Assembly: GCF_040250305.1 (NCBI RefSeq)
Contig: NZ_CP158190.1
Span: forward strand, 3,566,001-3,630,000
DNA from: Peribacillus frigoritolerans
Lineage (GTDB): Bacteria > Bacillota > Bacilli > Bacillales > DSM-1321
Length of the DNA: 64,000 bases
Direction of reading: 5' to 3'
Made by a program: the position numbers and the translations under genes
Shown: piece after piece, positions 17,431 to 26,353 of the stretch
Layout: every line of letters begins with the position of its first letter
Numbering within the stretch: the first letter of the stretch is position 1
The notes under the pieces: generated by a model
What the model saw: only the letters and a program-made list of their open reading frames with translations
Database searches by the model: none
What the model was told of the DNA's origin: nothing

Positions 17431-17517
17431 CTAAGCGATAAACAGCCAGTATACGATTCCCCACATCAAAGCGATAATAAGCATCATAAGTAAAAGAGTC
17501 TTATTACTTTTCCTCAT
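17431..17517 (-). CDS. Small hydrophobic peptide, 28 aa
   Basis: Short open frame starting ATG behind AAAGGGAG: a basic head (MRKSNKTLLL), then a hydrophobic stretch ending WLFIA. This is one predicted membrane helix. A promoter-like pair (TTGTCA, 18 bases, TAGAAT) lies 47-76 bases upstream. I do not recognise it. The ribosome site, promoter and composition make a real gene plausible; short length limits certainty. Confidence 0.5.
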   Translation of the reverse strand: MRKSNKTLLLMMLIIALMWGIVYWLFIA

Positions 17518-17563
17518 CCCATACTCCCTTTATGAATGGTCCAAATATTTAAATAACGAATTC

Positions 17564-17593
17564 ATTCTACTATAACTTAACACAATCTGACAA
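17564..17593 (-). promoter_or_regulatory. Candidate promoter of the 28-aa peptide
   Basis: Minus-strand -35 TTGTCA (17588-17593) and -10 TAGAAT (17564-17569), 18 bases apart, sigma-A type. Confidence 0.45.
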
Positions 17594-17855
17594 ATATCCT
17601 TGCAATCTTGCTTCGATTTTACTACATTGGTAAAGTGATCTAGGTTCATAGAATGCCCTCTTAGGTATAAAAGACAAAGATACACCAAACTTTTTCGTTT
17701 AAAAAACGTAGCTATCTTAGGCTATATAAATTTTTTTCAGGAAAATATGTATCTTTTTTATCCTTTGTTTCGTCAAATACTATGAATCTGATTTAAAGTG
17801 CCGCCCTTTTATTGAAAGATTCCCAATTCAGCAGGAAAAGTTAAGGAGGATTATC

Positions 17856-18725
17856 ATGAAAAAAATGAATAAATGGGTCATTGTAACCATTTTATTATGC
17901 CTATTATTGCCATATAAGGCTTTTGCAGATGCAGCTGTTGGTGAAATGATCGTCACACTTGGTGAGAATTTGACGAATGAACAAAAAAATATGATTTTAT
18001 CAGAAATGAAAGCACCTAATGATGTTGAGGTGCTGACGGTTACAAATGCGGAGGAACATGAATACTTAGGTGACTATATTGCTAGCCGTCTGATCGGTAC
18101 AAAAGCGATTTCATCTTCTGCGATTACTTTGGAGGAAAAAGGGACCGGACTTAAATTGGAGTCGAAAAACATTAATTGGGTTTCCGATGAAATGTATATC
18201 AATGCACTGGCAACTGCTGGAGTAAAGGATGCTACAGTTTATGTCACCGCGCCAATACCAGTCTCCGGTACAGCGGCTTTGACAGGCGTCATTAAAGCCT
18301 ATGAAATTTCTGCCGACAAGAAGATTCCTGAAGATGTGAAACAGGCAGCGAATGAAGAAATGGTGAAAACAGCAAAATTGGGTGACGAAATCGGTACAGA
18401 AGAAGCCTCTGCACTCGTTACGAAAATCAAAGAGGAAATGGCTGCAAATCCACCAGCCAATACTGAGGAGGTCCGCGAGGTGGTCGAGTCTTCAGCAAAA
18501 GACCTTGGAATCACCTTAAATGATGCTCAAGTCCAAAGTTTAATTGATTTATTCAATAAGCTAAAAGAATTGGATATTGATTGGAACGCTGTCGGTGATC
18601 AGCTTACTGCAGCTAAAGATAAGCTTTCCAATTTTCTTGAATCCGAAGAGGGTCAATCATTTCTGGATAAATTGAAAGAAGTCTTCAGTAGTTTAATAGA
18701 CGCGATCAAGTCACTTTTCAGCTGA
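17856..18725 (+). CDS. ypuA: Secreted DUF1002 protein, YpuA-like
   Basis: Exported protein (289 aa) with a signal peptide (residues 1-25, cleavage after AFA) and a DUF1002 domain (about 26-260) containing TNAEEHEYLGDYI and TGVIKAYE. It ends in amphipathic helices. The role is unknown; in B. subtilis YpuA lies in the same neighbourhood. The start has AAGGAGG. Two hairpins follow the stop. Confidence 0.88.
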   Translation: MKKMNKWVIVTILLCLLLPYKAFADAAVGEMIVTLGENLTNEQKNMILSEMKAPNDVEVLTVTNAEEHEYLGDYIASRLIGTKAISSSAITLEEKGTGLKLESKNINWVSDEMYINALATAGVKDATVYVTAPIPVSGTAALTGVIKAYEISADKKIPEDVKQAANEEMVKTAKLGDEIGTEEASALVTKIKEEMAANPPANTEEVREVVESSAKDLGITLNDAQVQSLIDLFNKLKELDIDWNAVGDQLTAAKDKLSNFLESEEGQSFLDKLKEVFSSLIDAIKSLFS

Positions 18726-18734
18726 ATCCAATAA

Positions 18735-18760
18735 AAAGGGATGGCCAATGCCATCCCTTT
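18735..18760 (+). terminator. ypuA terminator
   Basis: Stem AAAGGGATGGC / GCCATCCCTTT with loop CAAT. An almost identical hairpin sits at 19079-19102 beside lysA. Confidence 0.8.
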
Positions 18761-18766
18761 CAGAAT

Positions 18767-18807
18767 GTAGGTAAACTCGATGAAAATCGAGTTTGCCCAC
18801 AGTTTTT
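18767..18807 (+). terminator. Second hairpin after ypuA
   Basis: Stem AAACTCGA / TCGAGTTT, extended outward by GT.GG / CC.AC, loop TGAAAA, then a seven-T run. It shares its core with the sodF terminator and directly precedes dispersed repeat copy 2. Confidence 0.7.
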
Positions 18808-18831
18808 TTATAACAGTACAATTTGACCGTT

Positions 18832-18959
18832 GATTTCCACTACAGGCACTCGCTTTCCGCGGGCGGTCCGGGAGCCTCCTCGGCGCTATTGCGCCTGCGG
18901 GGTCTCCCTTTGACGCGCTTTCCCCGCAGGAGTCTCGTCCCTTCCGTTCCAATCAACTT
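18832..18959. repeat. GC-rich dispersed repeat, copy 2
   Basis: About 128 bases with ends GTTGATT / AATCAAC and the same internal blocks as copy 1 (CTCGCTTTCCGCGGG, GAGCCTCCTCGGCG, GGGGTCTC, CCGCAGGAGTCTCG). The centre differs: here GGCGC TATT GCGCC. Open frames crossing it (GDPAGAIAPRRLPDRP) are a by-product of its base composition. Confidence 0.8.
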
Positions 18960-19078
18960 TGATATAAAATTTAGATAGAAACAATTCCTGAGGTCTTGAA
19001 GGTATTGCTTTGGCTTATTTGGTTCGGGAACAACATTTAGCAAAGTTACGTTTTCCAAGCCCTTTTATTTACAAACTG

Positions 19079-19105
19079 AAAGGATGGCCAATGCCATCCT
19101 TTTTT
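19079..19105. terminator. Hairpin at the lysA 3' end
   Basis: Stem AAAGGATGGC / GCCATCCTTT with loop CAAT; the T run is on the plus strand, so it works best against rightward transcription, but it also borders the lysA stop. Confidence 0.6.
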
Positions 19106-20434
19106 CTATTCTTTATTGACGACTGCCGCTTCATGAAGGGCCAAATCCAAATGGATAAGATCTTCGTACGTCTCGCGTTTGATGACCAACCGGGCTTCTC
19201 CATTTTCGGCAAAGACGACTGCCGGTCTCGGAATCCGATTGTAATTATTCGACATGGAATATCCATATGCCCCTGTACAAAATACCGCCAAAACATCACC
19301 GCGGCCGGCTTTTGGCAATGGTAAATCCCAAATCAGCATATCTCCGCTTTCACAGCATTTCCCGGCAATGGACACTGTCTCTTCTACAGGGTCAAGCGGC
19401 CGGTTTGCCAGAATTGCATCATACTTCGCCTCATAAAGAGCTGGACGTATATTATCACTCATGCCCCCATCAACGGCAATATATTTACGGACATTAGGAA
19501 CTTCCTTTTCAGAACCGACCTTGTATAACGTCACACCGGCGTCTCCGACTAAAGAACGGCCAGGTTCGATCCAGATTTCAGGCATCACTAAATCGGAATC
19601 AGCAATCAGGTCCTGCACTTCCCTAACGATTTCCTCAACGTATTGAGACGCCGGTAGCGGGTCGTCCTCTTGTGTATATCGAATCCCGAATCCCCCTCCG
19701 AGATTCAATACCTTTGGTTGAAACCCTACAGAATCGTGCCAATCATTCAGCTTGCCAATAATTTTTTGGGCCGCGAGAAGGAAACCTGTCGTTTGAAAGA
19801 TCTGCGAACCTATATGGCAGTGCAGCCCCAGAACTTCCAGGAATCCACTTTTCAACGCTTGCCTAAGGGCTGCTTCGGCCTGGCCGTTAATAAGATCAAA
19901 ACCAAATTTCGAATCTTCTTGCCCTGTCAAAATATAATCATGCGTATGGGCTTCAATACCTGGCGTTACACGAAGAAGGATTTTCACCTTTTGTTCACGG
20001 TTTGTACAAATTTCTTCCAACAGTGTCAACTCTGAAAAATTATCGACTACTATACAGCCAATGTCATAATCCAAAGCCATATGTAGCTCTTCTTCACTTT
20101 TGTTATTTCCATGAAAGTGAATCCGTTCCGTTGGGAAATTTGCCTTAATTGCCGTATACAATTCCCCCGCTGAGACAACATCGAGAGAAAGTCCTTCTTG
20201 CTCAGCCAACTGGATCATGGCAATCGAAGAAAAAGCCTTACTTGCGTAAGCAACTTGAGCTGAAATTCCCAATTCCTCAAAAGTTCTCTTAAACCCTCTT
20301 GCCCGTTCGCGAATTAGCTCTACATCATAAACATATAATGGTGTGCCAAATTGTTCGATCAATTCAATCGTGTCCACTCCGCCAATCTCCAGATGTCCAC
20401 GTTCATTGACACCACCGGTTCCGTACAAATGCAT
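19106..20434 (-). CDS. lysA: Diaminopimelate decarboxylase LysA
   Basis: PLP-dependent fold-III enzyme (442 aa) converting meso-diaminopimelate to L-lysine, the last step of lysine synthesis. The PLP lysine is K66 in AYASKAF. The phosphate-binding region (LNLGGGFG), a catalytic-type cysteine in CCESGD and the C-terminal GAYGYSMSNNYN motif are present. It lies after spoVAF, as in B. subtilis. No lysine riboswitch is visible in the 275 bases upstream. Confidence 0.97.
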   Translation of the reverse strand: MHLYGTGGVNERGHLEIGGVDTIELIEQFGTPLYVYDVELIRERARGFKRTFEELGISAQVAYASKAFSSIAMIQLAEQEGLSLDVVSAGELYTAIKANFPTERIHFHGNNKSEEELHMALDYDIGCIVVDNFSELTLLEEICTNREQKVKILLRVTPGIEAHTHDYILTGQEDSKFGFDLINGQAEAALRQALKSGFLEVLGLHCHIGSQIFQTTGFLLAAQKIIGKLNDWHDSVGFQPKVLNLGGGFGIRYTQEDDPLPASQYVEEIVREVQDLIADSDLVMPEIWIEPGRSLVGDAGVTLYKVGSEKEVPNVRKYIAVDGGMSDNIRPALYEAKYDAILANRPLDPVEETVSIAGKCCESGDMLIWDLPLPKAGRGDVLAVFCTGAYGYSMSNNYNRIPRPAVVFAENGEARLVIKRETYEDLIHLDLALHEAAVVNKE

Positions 20435-20709
20435 GATAGCCTCACCTTCCTGACTTAAAACTAAAGATTAATAAGAAATGAGGCAGCCTCAAATAAAGAA
20501 ACCCTGCTGTAAAAGGTTCTCTATATGAACAAGCCTCATCCGAATCGATTATCCCATGTAAATATTGTTCTCTATGACTGCTTAGTAGTTCGAAGGGAAA
20601 GACAGATTGGTTTAAACTCCAAAGAGTCATAGTAGCTTTATCTCTTTGTGAAGCTTAACTTTACCGCTTTATCCGAATAAAATTAAATTACCACAACTTT
20701 TCGACAACA

Positions 20710-22200
20710 TCAACCTTTAGATTTTCTCGGCTGCCTATATAAATCCTGGGGATGTACAATACTCGGACGTTCTATAGAACCTGGATAAGGTCTTCTAAAT
20801 ATTATATGTGACAAGGCTTTCGGCTGAAACGGTAGAAGCGGCCATAAATAAGGTGTATTTAACGTTTTTATGCTAGTAAGCATGATAATGTATAGCGTGA
20901 TGCCTATGACTAGGCCAGGCACTTTAAATAAAGCGACCAAAACTAGCAGGGCCAAACGGGAAATTTTATTCGCAACCCCTAGTTCTAAACTTGGAGTGAC
21001 AAATGTACCGATTGTAGCCACTGAAGCGTAGAGAACTACTTCAGGAACAAAGAGGCCAACATCTATCGCTATCTGCCCTATCAAAACTGCCGCAACCAAG
21101 CCCATCGCCGTAGAAAGCGGGGTCGGAGTATGAACGGCTGCCATCCTTAGAAATTCTATCCCAATATCGGATATGAAGATTTGGACTACAATGGGTATAT
21201 GCGTTTTTTCATTCGGTCCGATATACTCGAACTTTTCCGGCAGGAGGGAAGGCTCTAAACAAAACAATAACCAAATCGGCAGCAAGAATAACGAAACGAA
21301 AATCCCGAGAAACCGGACCCAGCGCACCAAGGTTCCCACGGCAGGTGCCTGTCGATACTCCTCAGCGTGTTGCATGTGATGGAAAAGAGTGGACGGGGTA
21401 ATGATGACACTCGGTGAAGTATCCACATAAATAAGGACATGCCCCTCAAGCAAATGCGTTGCCGCCACATCAGCCCGTTCCGTGTATCTGACAAGCGGGT
21501 ATGGATTATACTTTTGATTGACGATGAACTCTTCGATCGTTTTATCAGACATCGTTATGCCATCAACCTCAATACTATTCAATTCCTTACGAACGATTTC
21601 TATTAAATCGGGATCGGCAATATCTTTAATGTAGCCGATGGATATATCCGATTTCGATCGTTCCCCTACATGCAGCATTTCGAAACGTAATCTTTCATCC
21701 CGGATTCTCCGTCTGGTTATCGCTGTGTTAATGATGATATTCTCGACAAAACCATCCCTTGATCCACGGACGACTTTTTCCGTATCGGGTTCTACTGGCT
21801 GTCTCCCGGGATAACTCCTGACATCCACAACCAATCCTATTGGTTTACCATCAACAACAACGACTATTAAACCGGATAATACCTGATCAACAAGCTCATC
21901 CATCGTCTTTATTTCCTGAACGGATTGGTGTACGAGCAAGTCTTTGACTACATCAAAAACTTTAGTAGACACGATATCGGCATTTTTGTTATGAATAAGA
22001 GAATCGAGGATATCGATGATGTACTCTGTATCCGTCAGCCCGTTTATATAGTAAATATGCACATCTTTTCTATAGACCTTTATCTTTCTTACTCCTAAGT
22101 CGAAGCTGACGCCTAGACCTACTTTCTCTTCCATGTACGCGTCAACTTCCGCTACCCTACTCGGAATCGGCATCATGTTTTGAGGTTTTTCTGAAGTCAT
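20710..22200 (-). CDS. spoVAF: Stage V sporulation protein AF
   Basis: GerA-family spore membrane protein (496 aa), related to the A subunits of germinant receptors; in B. subtilis it contributes to germination. A large cytoplasmic N-terminal domain (about 1-290) is followed by several membrane segments, including [21 protein letters not shown] set the start at MTSEKPQ, with GGAG eight bases upstream. It overlaps spoVAEA by 44 bases and is the last gene of the operon. Confidence 0.93.
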   Translation of the reverse strand: MTSEKPQNMMPIPSRVAEVDAYMEEKVGLGVSFDLGVRKIKVYRKDVHIYYINGLTDTEYIIDILDSLIHNKNADIVSTKVFDVVKDLLVHQSVQEIKTMDELVDQVLSGLIVVVVDGKPIGLVVDVRSYPGRQPVEPDTEKVVRGSRDGFVENIIINTAITRRRIRDERLRFEMLHVGERSKSDISIGYIKDIADPDLIEIVRKELNSIEVDGITMSDKTIEEFIVNQKYNPYPLVRYTERADVAATHLLEGHVLIYVDTSPSVIITPSTLFHHMQHAEEYRQAPAVGTLVRWVRFLGIFVSLFLLPIWLLFCLEPSLLPEKFEYIGPNEKTHIPIVVQIFISDIGIEFLRMAAVHTPTPLSTAMGLVAAVLIGQIAIDVGLFVPEVVLYASVATIGTFVTPSLELGVANKISRLALLVLVALFKVPGLVIGITLYIIMLTSIKTLNTPYLWPLLPFQPKALSHIIFRRPYPGSIERPSIVHPQDLYRQPRKSKG

Positions 22201-22762
22201 TATGACCACTCCTTTCCAATATGATTTCCACCGCTAGCTTCGTTATCGGTGCTCCTCTTTTAAAATCGTCCTGATGGGACATTTTCCCTATATCTCCTAT
22301 CCCCACTACGATGGGAACATGTAATTGATCGATGCAATACACCGTATCTCCTGTTATCTTGCCCAGTTCAAATTCCTCGGCGCCGTATTTATCAACCCCG
22401 TTCGGTGTCAAATTACCATCACGGTCAATACAGATATCCACCTTGGTCCATTCTTCCCTTCTAGTCCTTGAAGCGACCGCTATTACGCCAAGGACATTAA
22501 TATCAGGGTGTCCGGCAACTACCTTCATTGCCTGTTCGCCTGATCCTTCTCCTATAAAACCGCTATCATCAAACATGACCAATACAGGATCATACTTCGC
22601 CTTTTTTATTAATTCAACTAACTCCAAGCCCGTATATCGTGATGGATTACCTTGGGACATGGAGATACATCTTCCCCCAATTTCCTTGGCTACATGCTCG
22701 ACAGCCCGTTTCGCATACTCATCTCCATCCGTAATCAATATCACTTTTCGTTTGGTCACCAT
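22157..22762 (-). CDS. spoVAEA: Stage V sporulation protein AEA
   Basis: SpoVAEA (201 aa), a soluble spore protein of the spoVA operon of unresolved biochemical role. The N terminus ([16 protein letters not shown]) and [12 protein letters not shown] and [10 protein letters not shown] motifs are diagnostic. I chose MVTKRK as the start, with AAAGGTAGG upstream. The gene follows spoVAB by only 41 bases, so spoVAC, spoVAD and spoVAEB, which normally lie here, are absent. Confidence 0.92.
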   Translation of the reverse strand: MVTKRKVILITDGDEYAKRAVEHVAKEIGGRCISMSQGNPSRYTGLELVELIKKAKYDPVLVMFDDSGFIGEGSGEQAMKVVAGHPDINVLGVIAVASRTRREEWTKVDICIDRDGNLTPNGVDKYGAEEFELGKITGDTVYCIDQLHVPIVVGIGDIGKMSHQDDFKRGAPITKLAVEIILERSGHNDFRKTSKHDADSE

Positions 22763-22803
22763 CTTGGGCCTACCTTTCATCATCAGGAATAGTTACCATA
22801 AAC

Positions 22804-23226
22804 TTATAAATCAACAAAATAAATCCATTGGAATAATGATCCGGCTATTTTTCCCAATACGAGTGCCATCAACAGATAAATGATCTTCTCTTGAATTCCG
22901 ATTCGTTTTGAAAGAACCGGAAATACATTCAGGACTTCAGTTAAGGCAGCAGCGAGCATCCCATTAAATATCCCGTCAGCCAAACCGATCGGAATTAATA
23001 AAAAATGCGGGAGGGAAAGTTCCGTTTCCTGTAATCCTAACCATGTTCCTGCGACAACCCCGGCTATGATGGCTCCTTCGTAGTAATGTATCATTTTCAT
23101 TGTTTTTGTCAGCTGAGTCAGCCTCGGAATCACCCCAAGTACAGTTAAAAACGCTACAAAACCGGCACCTGTCGCAAAACCCCCGGCTAAACCGACAAAG
23201 ATTCCGAAGATGATTTTACCGGTCAT
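22804..23226 (-). CDS. spoVAB: Stage V sporulation protein AB
   Basis: Membrane protein (140 aa) with about four hydrophobic segments, second gene of the spoVA operon. I set the start at MTGKIIFGIF, which gives the family length and overlaps the spoVAA stop by 11 bases; the longer frame only reads the spoVAA end. Motifs include GGFATGAGFVAFLTVLGVIPRL in the first half. Its individual role in dipicolinate uptake or release is not settled. Confidence 0.88.
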   Translation of the reverse strand: MTGKIIFGIFVGLAGGFATGAGFVAFLTVLGVIPRLTQLTKTMKMIHYYEGAIIAGVVAGTWLGLQETELSLPHFLLIPIGLADGIFNGMLAAALTEVLNVFPVLSKRIGIQEKIIYLLMALVLGKIAGSLFQWIYFVDL

Positions 23227-23842
23227 CAAGGTGGCGCACGTTCTCCTTATTTTCATTCATGATTACATAACGGTCCAAATCCTGCTGATAGTTGAACATT
23301 TCAACCTCGAGCGGACTAGGTTCCTCATTGAAGCGTTTTTTAAAGAAGTGATTAAAAAATAAAATCATGCCCATACCAAGGCCGAAGCTATATGGGATTT
23401 GGATCAATAACGGCTTATCTTCCACTTTTCCCGTTATTATAGTAAAGATTTTTTGATGCACTTCCCCCATGCTGACATCCACATGAAAATTCATGATCGT
23501 CATTCCGCCGCCGACAAATAACAAAAACCAAACTAAGGCGAATGTCAGGTATGACATTTTCTTTTTCGAGAGGATGATTTCGATGATCGTTTGGGAGGGC
23601 CCGAATGTCTCCACTTCAATAGTCGGATCCACCTTGCGGATGGCCATGATAACTTGAGCCAAATCAATGACAATAATATTCCTATCTTCCTTCTTGACCG
23701 TTAATAATATGATTTCTTCAATTAAGGCAATCACTTCTTCAGGTCCGATTATCCTTGCAATATCTTTTATCCTCACCGTTTGATTTCCCTTTACTTGTAC
23801 ACGGTTCCTCATCCTGATATATACAACTGCCACTATCATCAC
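23216..23842 (-). CDS. spoVAA: Stage V sporulation protein AA
   Basis: Membrane protein (208 aa), first gene of the spoVA operon. The N-terminal half is soluble (IIGPEEVIALIEEI, IMAIRKVDPTIEVETFGP); two membrane segments follow at about 104-124 and 155-175. The start is an ATG behind AAAAGG; the second ATG is equally possible. A sigma-G-type promoter is readable 29-58 bases upstream, consistent with forespore expression. Confidence 0.88.
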   Translation of the reverse strand: MMIVAVVYIRMRNRVQVKGNQTVRIKDIARIIGPEEVIALIEEIILLTVKKEDRNIIVIDLAQVIMAIRKVDPTIEVETFGPSQTIIEIILSKKKMSYLTFALVWFLLFVGGGMTIMNFHVDVSMGEVHQKIFTIITGKVEDKPLLIQIPYSFGLGMGMILFFNHFFKKRFNEEPSPLEVEMFNYQQDLDRYVIMNENKENVRHLDDR

Positions 23843-23870
23843 ATCCCGACCTTTTATTTCCTTATGCTAG

Positions 23871-23900
23871 TAGTATGGATTGGAAACAGTTTGAAAATGC
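23871..23900 (-). promoter_or_regulatory. Sigma-G-type promoter of spoVAA
   Basis: Minus-strand -35 GCATT (23896-23900), 18-base spacer, -10 CATACTA (23871-23877). The -10 is the form common in sigma-G promoters of small acid-soluble protein genes. Known sigma-G control of spoVA in B. subtilis supports it. Confidence 0.65.
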
Positions 23901-23941
23901 AGGAAGTGAACCATGTCCAAATATTACTAATTTGAAAACAA

Positions 23942-23975
23942 AAAAAGACACGCTGCAATGACAGCATGTCTTTTT
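23942..23975. terminator. Purine permease terminator
   Basis: Stem AAAAAGAC..GCTG / CAGC..GTCTTTTT, with A and T runs on both sides, so it may work in both directions. Confidence 0.8.
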
Positions 23976-23991
23976 GATTTAGATTCATACT

Positions 23992-25287
23992 TTAATGAGT
24001 GGGGAAGAAAATCAGCTGAACCAAAAATATCAATCCAAAAATATAAATGAGCGGATGTACGGATTTTCCTTTTCCACTGAATACCTTCATAAGGGGATAC
24101 GTAATGAACCCGATTGCAATCCCTGTAGATATACTTGAAGTAAGCGGCATCGTTAAAATGATGGCAAATGCCGGAAATGCCTCATCGAAAATTTTCCAAT
24201 TGACTTTAGCCAGTCCTTCCATCATGAAACATCCCACGATGATCAAAACAGGAGCTGTGATTGCTTGAACTGAAGAAATTGCCGATATCAATGGAGAAAA
24301 GAAAATCGATGCAGCAAACAAGATTGCCACGACTGTAGCGGTTAATCCCGTACGTCCGCCAGCGGCCACTCCCGTACTAGATTCAACATAGGCAGTCGAA
24401 GGGCTTGTACCAAACATCGAGCCGACTGTCGTCGCAATCGCATCACCTAAAAAGGCTTTCTTGGCACGGGGGATTTTCCCATCCTTCGTTAGTCCTGCCT
24501 GTTCCGTCACGCCAATCAAGGTTCCTGTCGTATCAAAAATCGTCACAAGTAAAAAGGCGAAAACAATTGAATATAAAGAATTCGTGAAGACCCCGGCAAT
24601 ATCGATATCGAAAAATACCGGTGTTGGAGGTACAGATAAGACCCCATCGAAGTTGAGCAAACCGATAAAGTAGCCAATGATTGCCGTAACGATCATACCA
24701 ATGAAAATTGCCCCTTTAATATTACGGGCCATAAAAATTAAGGTAATGAATAAGCCTGCTAATGCTAAAACGGTTCCAGGCTGATGCAAATCGCCAAGTG
24801 TCACCATCGTTGATTCATTAGGAACTACGATTCCAGCATTTTTTAATCCGATAAACGCAATGAATAAACCAATTCCTGATGTAATGCCATACTTTAATGA
24901 GTTAGGAATCGCATCAATTATCATTTTACGCAAGCTTGTCACGCTAATTAGCAGAAATAGCAAACCAGCAATGAAAACCGTACCGAATACGGTCTGGTAT
25001 GAAAGGCCCTGTGCCCCCACTACGCTGGCAAAATACGCATTCAAACCCATCCCTGGTGCTATCGCAATCGGGTATTTTGCAACGAGTCCCATGATAAGGG
25101 TACCAATCACCGCTGATATGACCGTTGCCATGAAAACTTGTTCAAATGGTATTCCGATTGAAGACAATAAAGCCGGATTCACGATTAGGATATAAACCAT
25201 AGTCAAAAATGTCGTAACACCCGCCATGACTTCTGTACGGACATCCGTCCCATTTTCTTTCAGGGAGAAAAACTTTTCCATAAACAT
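23992..25287 (-). CDS. AzgA-type purine permease (PbuG/PbuO-like)
   Basis: NCS2/AzgA-family proton symporter (431 aa) with about 12-13 membrane segments, likely importing hypoxanthine, guanine or adenine. Motifs include TFLTMVYILIVNP near the N terminus, GMGLNAYFA and TFDTTGTLIGV-like VTIFDTTGTLIG. The start has GGAGG eight bases upstream. It sits between sigF and the spoVA operon, where B. subtilis has no such gene as I recall. No guanine riboswitch is seen; a PurR-type dyad lies upstream. Confidence 0.85.
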   Translation of the reverse strand: MFMEKFFSLKENGTDVRTEVMAGVTTFLTMVYILIVNPALLSSIGIPFEQVFMATVISAVIGTLIMGLVAKYPIAIAPGMGLNAYFASVVGAQGLSYQTVFGTVFIAGLLFLLISVTSLRKMIIDAIPNSLKYGITSGIGLFIAFIGLKNAGIVVPNESTMVTLGDLHQPGTVLALAGLFITLIFMARNIKGAIFIGMIVTAIIGYFIGLLNFDGVLSVPPTPVFFDIDIAGVFTNSLYSIVFAFLLVTIFDTTGTLIGVTEQAGLTKDGKIPRAKKAFLGDAIATTVGSMFGTSPSTAYVESSTGVAAGGRTGLTATVVAILFAASIFFSPLISAISSVQAITAPVLIIVGCFMMEGLAKVNWKIFDEAFPAFAIILTMPLTSSISTGIAIGFITYPLMKVFSGKGKSVHPLIYIFGLIFLVQLIFFPTH

Positions 25288-25410
25288 ATTTTAGACCTCC
25301 AGATCTAAAGGAAACACCGACAACCGTTTGCACGAAAAGACAAGGTGTCCTAATATTGTACTGCATCAACGTTTTCCCTAATCATTATTGATTAAAAGAA
25401 AGCTAAAAAA

Positions 25411-25446
25411 ACGAATGAAAAACGCGACCTTTACTATAATATTCGT
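25411..25446 (-). promoter_or_regulatory. Possible PurR box upstream of the purine permease
   Basis: Inverted half-sites ACGAAT and ATTCGT, with CGAA and TTCG separated by 26 bases. This matches the layout of Bacillus PurR boxes (CGAAC-type halves facing outward with a 16-17-base core). Half-sites are imperfect (T for C after CGAA). Confidence 0.45.
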
Positions 25447-25557
25447 TTTTAATCCTAAATTCAACTAAAAAATTCGACCCCGCTCATATTTTCATTCTAC
25501 TTGATAAGAACCTCTTTTACTTTTTCCTAAAATCAATCATTTATTTTCAAGCTCAAT

Positions 25558-25593
25558 GAAAAACCACATGAATCATTGATTCATGTGGTTTTT
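25558..25593. terminator. Terminator embedded in the sigF 3' end
   Basis: Inverted repeat of about 17 bases per arm (GAAAAACCACATGAATC and its complement). The sigF stop codon and last codons lie inside the stem. Confidence 0.8.
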
Positions 25594-26340
25594 CATTTGC
25601 TGAAGAATCTTCTTTTCCAGCCTTGACACCTGGACTTGGGAGATACCAAGCCTTGCCGCCACTTCCGATTGCGTCTGATCTTTATAATACCTCAGGAAAA
25701 CAATCAGCCTTTCACGTTCATTCAATTCTTGTATGGCTTCTTTCAAAGCGATTTGATCGAACCAGGAGGTTTCATTATTGTCGGCAATCTGGTCAAGAAG
25801 AGTAATCGGATCTCCATCATTTTCGTAAACCGTTTCATGGATGGATGAAGGGCTCCTGCTAGCTTCTTGGGCCATGATGATTTCCTCTGGCGACAGCTCT
25901 AGATGTTCCGCCAATTCATTGACAGTCGGAACACGGCCGTACGTCTTTGAAAGCTCCTCTTTGGCCCGGCGAATTTTATTCGCCATTTCCTTTAATGACC
26001 GGCTTACTTTAACCGTTCCGTCATCACGGATAAAACGTTGGATTTCACCAATGATCATAGGCACAGCATACGTTGAGAATTTCACTTCAAACGATAAGTC
26101 AAATTTATCCACGGACTTTAACAGACCAATACAGCCTATTTGATAAAGGTCATCCGGTTCGTAACCTCGATTGAGGAATCTTTGCACTACTGACCATACA
26201 AGCCTCAGATTGCTGTTGACAATCAGATTTCTCGCATCTTGGTCACCGCTCTGGCTGCGTTGGATTAAATTCCGCAATTCCTCATCTTTTAAATGGGGCT
26301 GGCCTTTCTTGCTCTTCTCGTTTTTAACCTCCACATCCAT
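25573..26340 (-). CDS. sigF: RNA polymerase sigma-F factor
   Basis: Forespore-specific sigma factor (255 aa). It shows region 2 (NLRLVWSVVQRFLNRGYEPDDLYQIG), region 3 (PTVNELAEHLELSPEE) and region 4 (SEVAARLGISQVQVSRLEKK). The start is an ATG with GGGAG eight bases upstream; the frame reads two codons further through a TTG. It is held inactive by SpoIIAB until SpoIIAA is dephosphorylated. The last gene of spoIIA, closely following spoIIAB. Confidence 0.98.
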   Translation of the reverse strand: MDVEVKNEKSKKGQPHLKDEELRNLIQRSQSGDQDARNLIVNSNLRLVWSVVQRFLNRGYEPDDLYQIGCIGLLKSVDKFDLSFEVKFSTYAVPMIIGEIQRFIRDDGTVKVSRSLKEMANKIRRAKEELSKTYGRVPTVNELAEHLELSPEEIIMAQEASRSPSSIHETVYENDGDPITLLDQIADNNETSWFDQIALKEAIQELNERERLIVFLRYYKDQTQSEVAARLGISQVQVSRLEKKILQQMKNHMNQ

Positions 26341-26353
26341 ATGCAAGTCTCCC

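Noticed and set aside
18653..19058. Two overlapping minus-strand frames (99 and 72 codons) over dispersed repeat copy 2
   Set aside because: They overlap ypuA and the repeat, overlap each other, and lack ribosome sites.
20442..20630. 62-codon minus-strand frame upstream of lysA
   Set aside because: No ribosome site, no recognisable protein features, and it lies where the lysA leader should be.
20435..20709. Lysine riboswitch ahead of lysA
   Set aside because: No L-box core motif or terminator arrangement could be found in this gap.
25288..25380. Guanine riboswitch ahead of the purine permease
   Set aside because: The conserved purine-riboswitch core (TATAAT..CTACC-type junction) is not present; only a weak GGACACC / GGTGT stem is seen.
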